The position numbers were made by a program, and so were the translations under genes. This document shows positions 1 through 12,402 of a stretch of 64,000 nt of DNA, in pieces. Source of the stretch: Bugula neritina. Lineage: Eukaryota; Bryozoa; Gymnolaemata; Cheilostomatida; Bugulidae. How positions within the stretch are numbered: position 1 is the stretch's first letter; every line of letters begins with the position of its first letter. The DNA lies in contig OZ037766.1 of assembly GCA_964035545.1 (NCBI GenBank), positions 2,414,501 to 2,478,500 of the forward strand. Direction: 5' to 3'. The notes beneath the pieces are model-generated. The model did not search any database and was not told the origin of the DNA. It was given only the letters and a program-made list of their open reading frames with translations.

Positions 1-3000
1 GTGGCACATTGAGAATTAAGCATATTATGATAATAGCCTATCAGTTACCTGGAGTTGTCCCACTAACAATAGCATAGCCAATATAGCTACAAGCAGCTGA
101 CAGACATAAACCCTGAGAAACCTACAAGTGAGGGGATCTTATAACACCTTGGAGCTTCAGTGAGTAATTACTATAATTATGGCAATCTAACAACATTGTA
201 CTGGCTGCATATTGCATGTATTGCACTTAAGGTATATAGATAGCATGATCCACCTTGAGGTAACAAGTTATTACTAGCACCTCTTGGCATGTTTCAACAA
301 GTTAGAGACCAATTCACATGTAGAGCCTATACATAACAGCAAGGACTAGCACTAAAGTATTATGCACTTAGAATTACTTATAGTATAGTTGAAATATCAA
401 GCAAGTGTTGATATAAAAATGCTTCCTGAACAATTGAAGGGAAAGACAACTGTAATCAACACATCTGAGCCACCTGCATGTGAGAACCTCTGCAGACTAG
501 CAATGAAGTGTTACAGTCCAGCAAAGTAAGTATAGTTCTATAAGCGTCCATCAGGATAGACTCAAACAGCTTTCGAAAAAAAACTTTTAAAGAGAAGTCA
601 AGGTTTGATTTTAATAATTATTATTCTTGCAGAGTCATTACAAACATCACACTTTGTTTACTAAATACTTAAAGAAAGGTAAGCCGGAACGTCTTTTTGC
701 TAAAATTTGTTGAAAAGAAAACATACCTCTCTGTTACCGTTACCATCAGATGTTTAAGGGCAGAAATTTTTAGCGAGGAGATCCTGTACATAAAGCCCTA
801 GCAAGCTAAAATTGAAGTTTGTTGGTACCAGAGTTCCCAGTTATAGCCAGTGAGCTATGGTTGGTTTTTACTACTTATTCTGCAAAGCACTACCAAAGAA
901 AAGTAGTTTACCCTTTTGCTAATAGTTTGTTTTTATCAGGACTTTCCACTTATGGCCAGCAAACCATTGTTTGGTATTTATTTTAATTGTTGAAGCTCTT
1001 TGAAAAGAGATGAAAATACAAAATGTACAAAGGTTTTTGAATAATTGATTTGCAGATTTATAAAATTCCAACAACAGATACTTCGTGCAGACCAAGTATC
1101 TCTTAACATAAACACAAAAATGTGTTAAATATTTTCAAATATCTAAAAGTATGTTAATAATTTTTGTTTGCCATATTCCACAGTTATTACGCTATTCCAC
1201 TGCTTCAGCTTGCATAAATATTACTTGTCAGACAGGAAGAAAAACAATTCAACTCTTGAAAGAAAAAGTACAAGCTGCTATAGATAAACTTTTAATCTAA
1301 TTTTAGGTAAAAATATGAAGATCTACTGAAAACAAGAATTTAGTTTTGTATGTTCAAAGAACATAATAAATTTGTGCAGATTTTTACAACTTCATGTCGC
1401 ATGCTTTTCCTTTTTAACTTTACATTCTGCTGTTGATATCAAACAATAGAGAAATTTTATTACATTGCATGGATCGACAGCACTCAAAGGAATAGTTTTA
1501 TAAAAAGTTTTACTAATCTTTTTAATTGTTTTAGAGATGGCAGATCTATATACACATTAAAATTTTTCATAAAATCAATCAATTTATTTAATTTACTTTT
1601 ATATACTTTCGTTTCAAACTTTTGGGGAAAATAAAGCAAGGAGACGTACACTTGAGATTTATCTCGCAATCAGCTGCTTGTTGCAAGTAAAGCCATAAAT
1701 AATTTCCTTGTCAAAGAAGTGACTCCATGTTACTCAAACAGAGGACTGGAGAATAAATTACAAAAGTCAAAACATACCGAAATTTTAAATTTAAAGCAAG
1801 ACTAGATCAGTACTTTGAATTTCAATTGGATAATTTACAGATTTCATTTATCTCTGTAGCTAATAACCGGGATATAATATTTAAATTAGCAACATTTTAA
1901 TTATATATTTCAATAGGAGAGAAAAAATTCAATAATAAAACATGGACACTCTTGGTATGACACTAAACAACTCATAGCTAATGTCTCACTTATAGATGTG
2001 ACAACACACAATTCTACAGTCACTTAGAGAAACCATTTCTACCATTTTATGGCTCCACAAAAACTGAATGAGACCTTGCATGAGACAGGTAATGTATCAA
2101 GATATAAAATTCACCTTTTTCAGAACTAAATTCTAAATAGCAAAAGTTTGTTCAATTATATTAAATGTTATATGTTATTGTTAGCATAACATATTGTATT
2201 TATTACTGTTATTATACTATTTATAGTCTTACAGTTATTTAAATTGTTATTGGTTAAATTAATTAGGTAATTGTATGTGTATTGCAGTATGCCACCAATC
2301 ATTAAAGCTTTCAGGCTTTAACACATTCACTAAAAACTATTATTACCTGGCAGGGCTAGTGCTATAATTCACTGAACTGCACAAGTCAGTGTGTCATAAT
2401 CAAACAGCCAGAGAGGAGCATTTTCAACATTATACGAGCACACAGTTAGACTCCAATATTTACACTCTTTGTGAGAATAGACCATCGGTTTTGGCATTGT
2501 GATGGCAAAGAAGTTTATCTATGCATCAATATTGTAAGTTTTACTAGAAGTATAATAGCTCAGGTCATTTTGTTTGGTTCTGTGATGTTCATGGTGTTTC
2601 TCTGACTTTTGATTCATATTGTTACTACTTACTTATGCAATTTCTATTTTTCCCATTTTTCCAGGGTACGATGAGAGTAAATAAACTTGAAAACCTCTTG
2701 CCAAGTTGGCTTATAGTAGTTAAAGTATATCATTCAACCAGACACTGACACAAAACTGATACAATATGATTCTATGGCAGTTCAGCTTACAGTTTCAGTA
2801 TACAAGAACCAGGACTTTAAAAAAAACAGCTATACATGCAAGGTCAAAAACAACTTTGCATAACAGAAGTATATAGCCAGTGGAAATGCTGGACTATATC
2901 TTGTCCGGAGATTTTGAGTTAACTGAAAATGAGCTGCCAATGTAAGCTTCAAATTTGCATGTATGAAAGCGTACAATGTAGTTAAAGATGGAAATAAAAA

Positions 3001-4338
3001 GCTGACAGTATCAATACGAGTCATCTTGCACACCCGCACGCAATTGTGCAAATATTTTATAGGCTACCATTCATTTGAAAATTCAGTATTTTATTGGCTT
3101 TACAAATGGCCGCATTAAAATAATGTTCTAAAAAAAGACTGTTGGAAAAGTCTTTTTGAAATAAGAAAAAAAAACAAATAGAAACAGTGAATAATGCAAT
3201 ATCTAAATTAATGAAGGAAATGGAGTCATCCAAACTAACAGTCAGTGGCATTATCAAAACTTTCTTCTTATCAGAAGAAAACATAGAAGCATATTGTGTG
3301 GCAGATGAGCTGCTTGGAAGAAGTCAAGAAAAAGGTAAATGCTGTACAATCACTCTGCATTGATTTTACCAACAAGTTATCCAGAGTTGCCCACTCTTTA
3401 CTGTTTGAACCAACTGTACAGCTACCAAGTATTTTATTATATAATGTTGATACAGAGTTTATATAGTTTTAAATCGGGCTGTTGGAAAAAGGCATTTTAT
3501 GCTAGACAGTAGACATGCATGCTATTAAAATGAAAATAATCTATAATACATTTTGTATTTTTAGACAGCTAACTGTTAGTTCTCCTCAGCAAAGGCCTGG
3601 TGTCTCGACTAGCTGCAGTGCTATTGCGCCATAGGCCTAAACACATTTTTTGCTATTTTTTTCTTATTCTTGTGAATTTTTCGTAATTGTTAAATAAATA
3701 ACAACAAACAAAGTAAAACATGACGGTACTTTACTTTCTTCTAGAGGTACCATATATTATTATAGCTTTAAATATATGTATGAAAAGTATTATGAAACTC
3801 TGGGAGTAAATGCATGCAATTTAGATATTGTAAATCTTAAGACATAAATGCTAAACAATCTTAGAGGCTTTACCGGAAACATAGCTGTACATTCTTACTG
3901 CTTGTTTATAACATTTATACCTATTTAATGTTTTATTTCAGCAAATATTCTCTTTAGGGATAGAGTGGGGCAAACAACTTTTAAAAGCCTCAAGACTGCA
4001 AATAGTTAAGCAATTTCTAAGAACCAGAAAGCTTTTAAACTCCCTTTACAATAAAGTAAGCTTTCTCAATACATTTTTGGTTGCAGCAACATTTTTAGTA
4101 TAAGAAGTGCACATACAATCTGTTGGAATACTTGCGTGAGTATACCACCACTAAAGAGCCAGACTAATGCATCACTAGAAGTAGAAACATAGTGTTTTAT
4201 GAAAGTTAAAGTTTACTTTATAAATTAAAGTTGAGAAATGCATACTACTTACCCGAACCTGCAGGAGACAAAGTCCTTTGTATATAACCAACAATCAATA
4301 TGCCAGTGAAAAGGGAGAGGGAAAAATCAAAACCAATT
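1..4338. other. AT-rich stretch without a recognised gene
   Basis: No run of codons here resembles a known family and none of the short open frames has a signal peptide, domain or convincing splice context. A possible donor-like site (AAAGTAAGTA) occurs near 526, but no coding exon can be attached to it. The stretch may be intergenic or part of a long intron. Confidence 0.5.
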
Positions 4339-4426
4339 GAAGCCATTTTTAAAGATCGCAGGAAGCCATTTTTAAAGATCGCAGGAAGCCATTTTTAAAG
4401 ATCGCAGGAAGCCATTTTTAAAGATC
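4339..4426. repeat. 23-bp tandem repeat, about 4 copies
   Basis: The unit GAAGCCATTTTTAAAGATCG followed by CAG is repeated head to tail, with copies starting at 4339, 4362, 4385 and 4408. The first three are identical and the last is truncated, diverging at its 3' end (GATCAAGC). The identity suggests recent expansion. No function is apparent. Confidence 0.9.
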
Positions 4427-6106
4427 AAGCTGATGTTTAGTACAATTAGCGAAGAGTAAACAATAAATTCAAAGACTAAGATTGTTGCTCCATGCTTGCT
4501 ACTATCCAACTCACTAAGTCCTTCCTGGCACAATAATGAGAACTTTATCCCCCACTCCATCAACACCTATGGTGGTGAAGGTTAACAATTATAGGAACTA
4601 AACTTGGTGGACATACTTTGGGTTTTATATATGGCTGAGAAACTACCATCACCATAGCTTACAGAGAAATGCCTGCAGACTTATTTGATATTATTTATAT
4701 ATACAGTTCGACATTTATATAAATATAATTACTACTGACTAAACAGCTCAAACCCAAAGCAAGAAATATTAAATTAATGAAACCTGTAAGACATTGCTTA
4801 AATATTACACTGCTTTGTAATTAGCAATTTAGTAAAGAGAAAAGCTAAGCACAAGGTATAAGGAAATTAACCTGACTTAACAGCATATAAATTTGTTTTC
4901 TACAGCTCTAATCTTAGTGGTTATACATAATTAAGCTTAATTAAACATTTTTAAACCAAAAATACCCAACACTATTTTTTGGGTCTTTTTACACAGTGTT
5001 TTAAATTACAGAGATAATATAGAGAGCTCTGTATACATCATTATTTGAAATAATAATTCTATTAGTTTGATTTTACTACAACTGTTTATAATAATATTCA
5101 TGCAAAATAGCTAACCTTTTTGACAGGTATAAAAGCCCTGCAATTTCATTTATCTTTACATTCCCCACTTGCAACTTATTGCAACTACACTTATAACTTA
5201 AGATGTAAGGTTTTTCACATTGCTACTTTCAGTCTGCGACAATAAATATGTCTATACAATAAAACACAACAAAAACGAGCATTCATTTTGCAAAATTGAG
5301 AGGCCCGTCAATTAATTGAAGTATTTCTATATATCCATATTGGGTCAACATTTTAGCATCAAGTTTACAAAAAGTAAAACTTGAGATTCCATTATTTTTA
5401 TACTACACTATGCAACCATGTAGACCAAGAAAAACTAAAGCAGAGGTCCTTAACTAGACTATATAAGATGTCCTGAAAGATTATGAATCCAATGTGGCGT
5501 CTGTCATGTAAGACAGATACATTATCTAAACAACATACTGACTGAACTATGGTAGCTGTGAAGTATTACCAACAAAATACAAAGCAGACAAATTCAGAAT
5601 ACAACCATGCAGATAAAGTATCAAATACAACTGGTACAAAGTCAAATCTAACCAATCCAAGTTAAATATGTCCTAAATTACAATGACATTATACAGTCTG
5701 ATTTGAGATGCAGATATTGAGTTACAATGTGTAAAGTGTAAGTATAGCAATAAAGAATAACTAACTTATTACATATTTGTAGGCTGTAGCGTATTCTATA
5801 TTAATTTTAATATATGCAAGATAACTAACTGATTTTTATATGATTTAAGGCTTCATAATATAATTTATTCCTACTATACTGATATATCTTCACATTTATA
5901 CTAAAAATAATCTACTTATATGGCAGTATAAAACTACTAGAGATAGTCCTACATGAACATTTTATAAGTTAGTTCAATTTTACTTATCTTTAAATCTTCA
6001 GGAGTTATCAGTCCATGTATGAGCAGACAAATGCCACTTCTCAAAGCAGTTCATCAGTTTCAGGAATATCTCAAGATTAAAGGGCTGGAACCCAACTTCT
6101 TACTTA
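4427..6106. other. No gene recognised
   Basis: AT-rich DNA with scattered short homopolymers and no supported coding exon. The right end could be part of a second exon of the leftward transcript proposed from the promoter near 6600. Confidence 0.45.
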
Positions 6107-6508
6107 TCTGAAAATAAATTAATATGTATATATGTAAGTTATTTAAATGAGTGAAACTACGAAATTAGAGTTTGCGAGGGTGCATATATATAAATATACA
6201 GTTGTATACAAAGCATCACTGCTATATCTATCAGCCATATATTATTATAGTGGGTCCTCCAGACTATAATAGCATCAAAAATATATCATGGCCAAATATA
6301 CTTTATAAGTTTAAGAATTTTAACATATATTAAATTTTTCACTAGTATATAAATTGAGTGAGTTCAAATCTTAATTATAACAAGTAAAATCAATGTAATT
6401 TGCCTGTAAACTATCAATTAACAAGTAAATTGACTTAATTATTAGAAACAAATCTAAATTCTTTAGGCTTATTAGTAAGAAAAAAATAAATAATTAAGTG
6501 TTACTCAC

Positions 6509-6606
6509 CATTCAGTTGAAGATAAACTCGAGTTGAGAGAAGAGAATGTTACTTCATATCTTCTTGTAGTTAAACTGCTAAGTATCACACCAGACTAACT
6601 TATATA
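6509..6606 (-). promoter_or_regulatory. Candidate leftward TATA promoter and first exon
   Basis: Read on the minus strand, a TATATAAG box (6599-6606) is followed about 30 bp later by a region ending in a strong splice donor (AATG|GTGAGTAA; exon end 6509). A matching acceptor (TTTTCAG|ATAAGT) lies at 6107. This layout matches the supported small-gene promoters elsewhere in the window. An ATG forms the last codon of the proposed exon, but joining it to the next exon gives only about 16 codons before a stop. The product is therefore either non-coding or wrongly modelled. Confidence 0.3.
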
Positions 6607-6709
6607 CTGCATACAACAGAACATAGCTTAGCTCAAGTAGCTAGCTGTACCTATACTGTACAGAGTAACTCTAGCTATTCCCTTGCTTGTAGTTGGCTAG
6701 ACCACACAA

Positions 6710-6860
6710 GGAGAATAGCTGTTTTTTTTATAGCTAGCTACACTGCAAATAAAGCTAGCTATTTTATACAAAGCTTAGAAATTATGAGTCATCTTTTCAA
6801 TAAAAAAAATGATCCCTTTTCAATGAAGACCCGAATTTTTTTGTGAATTGAAGCAGTTGC
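6710..6860. repeat. Dispersed repeat, copy 1
   Basis: This block shares ordered similarity with 7637-7806: AAGGA...TAGCTGTTTT, CTACACTGCAAATAA, AGAAATTAT, GAGTCATCTTTTC and CCAATGAA-like segments recur in the same order and orientation with small indels. It looks like an old direct duplication or two copies of an unclassified interspersed repeat. Confidence 0.6.
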
Positions 6861-7636
6861 TTGGTGGTATTATGATGCTTACGAAATCACAATGTCAATG
6901 AAATGCAATGCTATTATCCATCATTTTCCTAATAAAAAGCATGATGAATTGCGCATAATTTCTTGCTCATTCTATAAGAAGTATTACACCAATATTACTT
7001 TTACCACACCATAAAGTATATAGCAATCTCAGTAATAATATATTATTTTATAATTGCATGTTTTAATATTTTCATAACCCTGTTTGAATCTTCATTTAGA
7101 CTTTTAATTTAGATTTTGCTTAGAATGAAAGGACATCTGCGTACATATAGATGCAATATATGGAATACATAGTGTTATTATGCAGGGACTTCGTAAAGTC
7201 GCTTTCCTATTGTGTGAAGTATTACATTCAACTTAAGTTGATATACAAGTATTGCTTGTGTTTGAGCAGATATGATCTACTTCTTGTGTAAAACGAGATG
7301 TAAAATCAGAGTATAGAGTATAAGACATAAATCCTATAATGTTGGAGCAACAATTCATGGGTTTGAAATTATTTTTACACCTTATTTATTTAGCATTGTG
7401 TTGATGCTATTTATAATTCAAGACAATAAATTCGCAACCGTCAACATTTCATAATTGAAATATTTGTTCTCAAGTTGAAATATACAAATATGATATTATG
7501 ATTGTTAAATAAGTATAGCGAATTTACTCTATATTATGTTAATATCACATCATTAGCTTTCTATTATGTTGCTTTTAAGCTAGTTATTCAATGTTGAATT
7601 TTTGTTTATAAAATACATTCTCAATACTAACACCTA

Positions 7637-7806
7637 TAAGGAAGGTTAGCTGTTTTGGATATTGGCCTACACTGCAAATAATGCCAGCTATCATGCATAT
7701 GCAAATAAAGCATAGAAATTATAGTTATTTAATTTAGGAGTCATCTTTTCTCAAAAAAAGTTTATCCTTTTTCCAATGAAAACCAAAAGACTTTTTTGAT
7801 TTGACT
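7637..7806. repeat. Dispersed repeat, copy 2
   Basis: Second copy of the element at 6710-6860, in the same orientation. It is slightly longer because of an insertion around the AGAAATTAT segment. No open frame or terminal inverted repeat is seen. Confidence 0.6.
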
Positions 7807-8299
7807 TATTCACACTATTATTTTGTTACGCCTGCCATCGCACTGAAGTAAATAAAGTTTATTACTAATAGGGCGTATTGCAATATAAACTCATATAAAG
7901 TGAATCATAGTTTATAGTCTGACCTGCAAAAATCCAATAGATTTGATAAGTTGCTTGATCAACTTCATAACATGCAGAAACCTCTCTGTTCTCTTTATGC
8001 ACCAGTTGTAATAAAATTTGCATTACCCTGTTTTGTCTTTTTGAACAAATTTTACTATTGTAAAGCTGATGACTGTCACTGTAAAGTTAATTATTAAAAG
8101 TTTGTCAGCTACATATAATTTTTGCATATTTTAGTTTTAAGTTGTTAAACATGCAGACTTTAAAGTTGCGTTTATACCTTCATGATTTTTAGAGGGAAAA
8201 GCTATGGAAAGCTTTTAGATAAAAAGCTATAAAGCCTTATGCCCTTACTGTTACTCACTCTTTCTCTGCGACTCAAAATCATAATGTGCTTAACAAGGA

Positions 8300-8590
8300 A
8301 AGCGATTGAGGGCCACATTGTAAACTTTAGCTGGGGCTGGAGGCTACGGCATCTGTATTTTCAAATTACTTTATTTCAAATTTCTATGAATAATTACACA
8401 ATAAAATCCACATAGTTACTAGAAGCTGCTTGTTTTGTAGCATGTGTATAAAGAAGACTTTAAAAGGTAGTTTTTCACTCTAATTAATTTACAGTGTAAA
8501 AAATAATTTTATGTGTCATGTTTTTGAGGGCCACATATATTTGTATGCTGGGGGCCACATCTTGCTCTGGGGTCGTCTGTTGGACAACCG
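8300..8590. repeat. Possible degraded hAT-like non-autonomous element
   Basis: GAGGGCCACAT-type strings occur near 8309 and 8526, then GGGGGCCACATCTTGCTCTG and a GGGGTC...TTGGACAACC end. Repeated GGGCCACAT blocks ending in a TTGGACA-type terminus are common in ends of hAT-superfamily derived repeats in animals. I see no transposase and no clear target-site duplication, so the assignment is weak. Confidence 0.3.
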
Positions 8591-9778
8591 GCTGTTTTAA
8601 ACAAACGATAAAACTTATTCATGCAATGCTACAATAATAATTGGCAATCAGTCTCGTATTTTCAGACCATATACTTGGCAGTAAACTGCCTGACTTTATG
8701 CGACACACCTTGCCTAAGTGTCTTGTGTTGCATAGAAAATATTATAATAAGAAATTTTCTATGGCCAACTCATTAAGTTAGATCACCTGGGTATGATGCA
8801 ATTAAACTCTGTTTATTCCCAAACAGCTGCATTGTCTTCATCTTTTAATACATTGGCATTGTTCATATATTATAACTTAATTTACAACTATTTTATATTA
8901 TATTAATATGTATTTTATTACAAAATCGCCTGCTGGATTACTGGTGTATGTATTAAAAAGCAAGCTGTCGACTTTAATAATGTCACAACTTGTGCTCTTT
9001 AAATTGCACTCACAAAGGGCATTGTCCGTCATTTATCTTAATGTAACTATTATTGTTATCCTATAATTTTATATACAATTCAACCCCTCTTGAAGTGCTA
9101 ATGTATTTTTTATTACATGCAATGTCTGTAAGATATTATATATAGATGACATGGATATCTTGAAAAAGAGAAGCTGTACTCGGTCTCACACTTCTACGTT
9201 GTTTTATTAAAGGCATTGCCCATCGTATTCCTTACAGATACATATATAATTATCTCATAATTTATCATTTTTATATATATTTTATATATATCTATAATAT
9301 TATTAACAGATTTCTGAAAAATGTAATTGAATGCAAAAATTGATTAGATTTATGAGAGAAATGTAAATTAATAATTATTTCCTGTTTTTTACAGCTTTCA
9401 GCCAATAAACTCAAAGCAACACTACATGCATATACCATAATATGTATAAGAAGCTCAGAATTGCAAAAAAATATATTCACTACATGCAGCTGCAGTGCCT
9501 ACAGTAACTTAAAAGTGTTGAATAAAAAGCAGGTAAATATAATAACATATATTTTTCTAATTGACACATATATTACTATAGTTTTATTTCCATTATTTGT
9601 TACACAAATATTAACTATATTGAATTTTAAAACAGTTTATAATGCTAAATAGCTTTTATCAGTGACCATAGTTGCTATAGATAATAAGTAAACAAATTAA
9701 AAACGTATTTTTTAATCTCACAGCAAATTTTAAAGAAGAAATTCTACTGCGTGAAATTTTTATTTAGGAGCACCAATT
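8591..9778. other. Upstream region of the secreted cysteine peptide gene
   Basis: AT-rich DNA without a supported coding exon. A donor-like site (AAGCAG|GTAAATA, about 9532) and an acceptor (TATTTAG|GAGCACC, exon start near 9768) could frame a 5'-UTR intron of the gene whose ATG lies at 9779. This would match the other small secreted genes of the window. Confidence 0.4.
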
Positions 9779-10299
9779 ATGAAGGTCATTGCTCTATTTT
9801 TGTTCACTCTGGTTGCCCTGAGTGCATTGGGTAAGTGCAATATAATTATAATACACTTAATTGTTGGTTAAACTTGTAATATTTGTATTCTCGTTTTAAC
9901 AAGCTCTCTATTTAAAAAAGTCCAAGAAAGCTGTGCTGTATGTCTGCTAATAACTGTTCAACTGCATATTGTATATAACGACTGTTAGGAAGTTTTAAAA
10001 GTATTGCTTTTATTTTATGGCATTATAGATTCCTAAAGTTATAAAGTATATACATTATAAAAATATTATACATGCAGCTCCACATATATTATATATTGCT
10101 CAAAATAGTGTACACGCATAAGTTGTAATTATATTAAACTGATGTAATTTCACTATACGCTGTGAAATTTTCTGCAGTTTCAGTCACAAAGGCTGCCTCC
10201 AAAACCTCTGGAAAAGCTGGCAATTGCAAAAAGTTGTGTGCCAAGCATGGATTTGTAAAATCTGCTCTCTATCATGATTACTGTACATGTTTAGAATAA
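9779..10299 (+). CDS. Secreted four-cysteine peptide (57 aa, 2 exons)
   Basis: Two coding exons, 9779-9830 and 10178-10299, join through GG|GTAAGT and CTGCAG junctions to give 57 residues ending in TAA. Residues 1-17 are a typical signal peptide starting MKVIA, the same first five residues as the Tyr/Gly-rich peptides at 19-27 kb. The mature part is basic and has four cysteines (34, 38, 53, 55), spaced C-x3-C-x14-C-x-C. A CxxxC helix half pairing with a CxC strand is the core of the cysteine-stabilised alpha-beta fold of defensin-like peptides, here with only two possible disulfides. An antimicrobial or signalling role is plausible but is inference. Unlike its neighbours, the intron separates signal peptide from mature region. 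I did not recognise a named family. Confidence 0.75.
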
Positions 10300-10788
10300 T
10301 GCTTTCTCACATGACTTAAATTTTTATACATGCTGCAATTTTATTATATCCTATCTCTCAACTTTGATGGGCTCTACAATAATATGCTTGTGAACTGTTT
10401 TGTATGAAATACTTTGCTTTCTAAATGATAACATTTGATGCACTCAAAACATTTTTAATATCTCGTTTTAAAACAAAAAATTATATTTAAACGTGATGAA
10501 AAATTATGTATGTTATTTTTACAATTTTTGATTTTATATAATGTGTTTAAATTTTAACTTATATCACTATTAGTGGTCAAGCTTCTTCAGTGATTTAAAT
10601 TGTGATTGCTACCGATACAGTAGGTTCTTCAACAATTATTTAATAAACTTCTATAAAATAAGCTACTATTGTATAGAGAAATGCGTCAACGCTTGACGAT
10701 CTGTATGCACAGTTTAATTTATATTAGTATATAGACAAAACTATTGTACAAAATAACTGAATTTCAAGCATTTTATGAGCTGCATGCA

Positions 10789-10791
<3 letters not shown>

Positions 10792-10864
<73 letters not shown>
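10792..10864. repeat. (AT)n microsatellite
   Basis: Uninterrupted AT dinucleotide run of about 36 units, preceded by a short GCATGCATGCAT stretch. It lies downstream of the cysteine-peptide gene. Confidence 0.95.
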
Positions 10865-10865
<1 letters not shown>

Positions 10866-12402
10866 CTATCATTTATAACACAAAACTTAATATATAAATA
10901 TTGCTTTAGCACATGTTGCTAGCATAATTATATATAATCAATTTATCAAGAAAATGCATTCTATACTATAACTAAAAATATTTAGGGTTGGTATAAGTTA
11001 TATACACACTTTACATTTCCTTCAACAAAGATTTGTTAGAAAATAGTTTTCACACAAAACATCATCAAAAACAAATAGATTCCGTTGACAGTAGAAGTTG
11101 TCATCAAATGAAAAATATAATTTTTATTGCAGCATATAATGATGTGTCATAGATCAAACAAATATGATTTATGTCAAAAAACAATATATCTTTGAATTAT
11201 AAAAGCTATTGACTCTTGTTTTAACTATAATTGCAAAACGACACGCATATTTCAGAATTGAAAGTTTTAACCTGTTTTTAACTGTTTTAAGAAAATAACT
11301 TTACAAACTTTATTGATATGCCTATTAATCAAAAATGCATAAATTTCTATAATCTATTCTATATAGTTAAATGAAAACATACATATTATAGGAGACTTAT
11401 CTTAACAATTGATAAGGTGTTCAATGTGTCTAAAATTTGGTGCAAGTTAGTCATGCACCAGCATCTTATTAGCTTCGGTATTTAACAAGTTATAGTACAT
11501 ATTGCTTTAGCAGCTAACTTTGTTTACCAAGCTTTTGAAAAATTTGAAACAAAGCTGCAATGATCTACAAAAAGCTCAACTTTAATTGCCAAAACAATTG
11601 TCTACAGAAATATACGAAAGTCAACATTCAACTGCTCAAATAGTAACTGATAAATGCACTGCTATAAGTACCTCTATCTAGTATGTAGTTGGCACCATTT
11701 TGAAAGTGAAAATTTAGTGGAAAAAACTTTTGAGGTCACATAATGTTAGAGTTATAGTTAGACTCTGAAACTATGTTATCAGTGTCAGCTGTGATTGGCA
11801 CGATTAAGTTGACTGTAGAAGCTTATAGATGTTGACACTCACTACAAATCCAAACGAAGAAGATAAGGTAACGGTGATAAGTAACAAAGATATAAACCAC
11901 GAAGGTACAGCATGTCTATGCACCAAGTTGAAACTGGTTTTAGCCACCCAGCATTATCATAGCTGGCTGCAACTCAATCATACCTCTCTGAATAATCAGC
12001 TTAATTCATCATCCTTAACCGTACTAGTTCTCAGTAAACTTTTCTGAACGGAGAAACAGTTGAAGGTTGGTAAGTACTACTCATACAAATTCTATAAACA
12101 AACTCCAAGTTCTAACGCAACATATAAAACTAAAAGAGTCATGCAATTAAAGTGGTTCATTAAAACATATTTGTTTTATTATGTTCAGTAATAAATAACA
12201 TGATGAATAAATATTAGTGCGTTATGTTGTGCTTGAAAAAAAGCTGTATTACAGCAGCAGTGCTTAATAATGGGCAAGATTTCGGGAACCAAGGTTAAAT
12301 CACTTCAGTACTTTATATGGCTTTTCCTCAAGTTTTCATTCTTGCAAGATGCAGCCTAATACTGAATAGTGATTTCCGTTTTAGACTGAGTGAGTTATTG
12401 TC
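10865..12402. other. Upstream region of the TRIM-like gene
   Basis: No protein-coding exon is supported. The last bases contain a likely acceptor (CCGTTTTAG|ACTGAG, near 12385) just before the TRIM start codon, so a non-coding first exon with its promoter probably lies somewhere in this stretch. Confidence 0.45.

Noticed and set aside
4339-4426. CRISPR-like array
   Set aside because: The repeats are contiguous with no spacers, and the DNA is from an animal; it is a plain tandem repeat.
10724-10912. Ile/Tyr-repeat frame
   Set aside because: Translation of the (AT)n microsatellite.
11829-12047. Plus-strand frame of 72 codons upstream of the TRIM-like gene
   Set aside because: No splice continuity, signal peptide or recognisable domain; length expected by chance.
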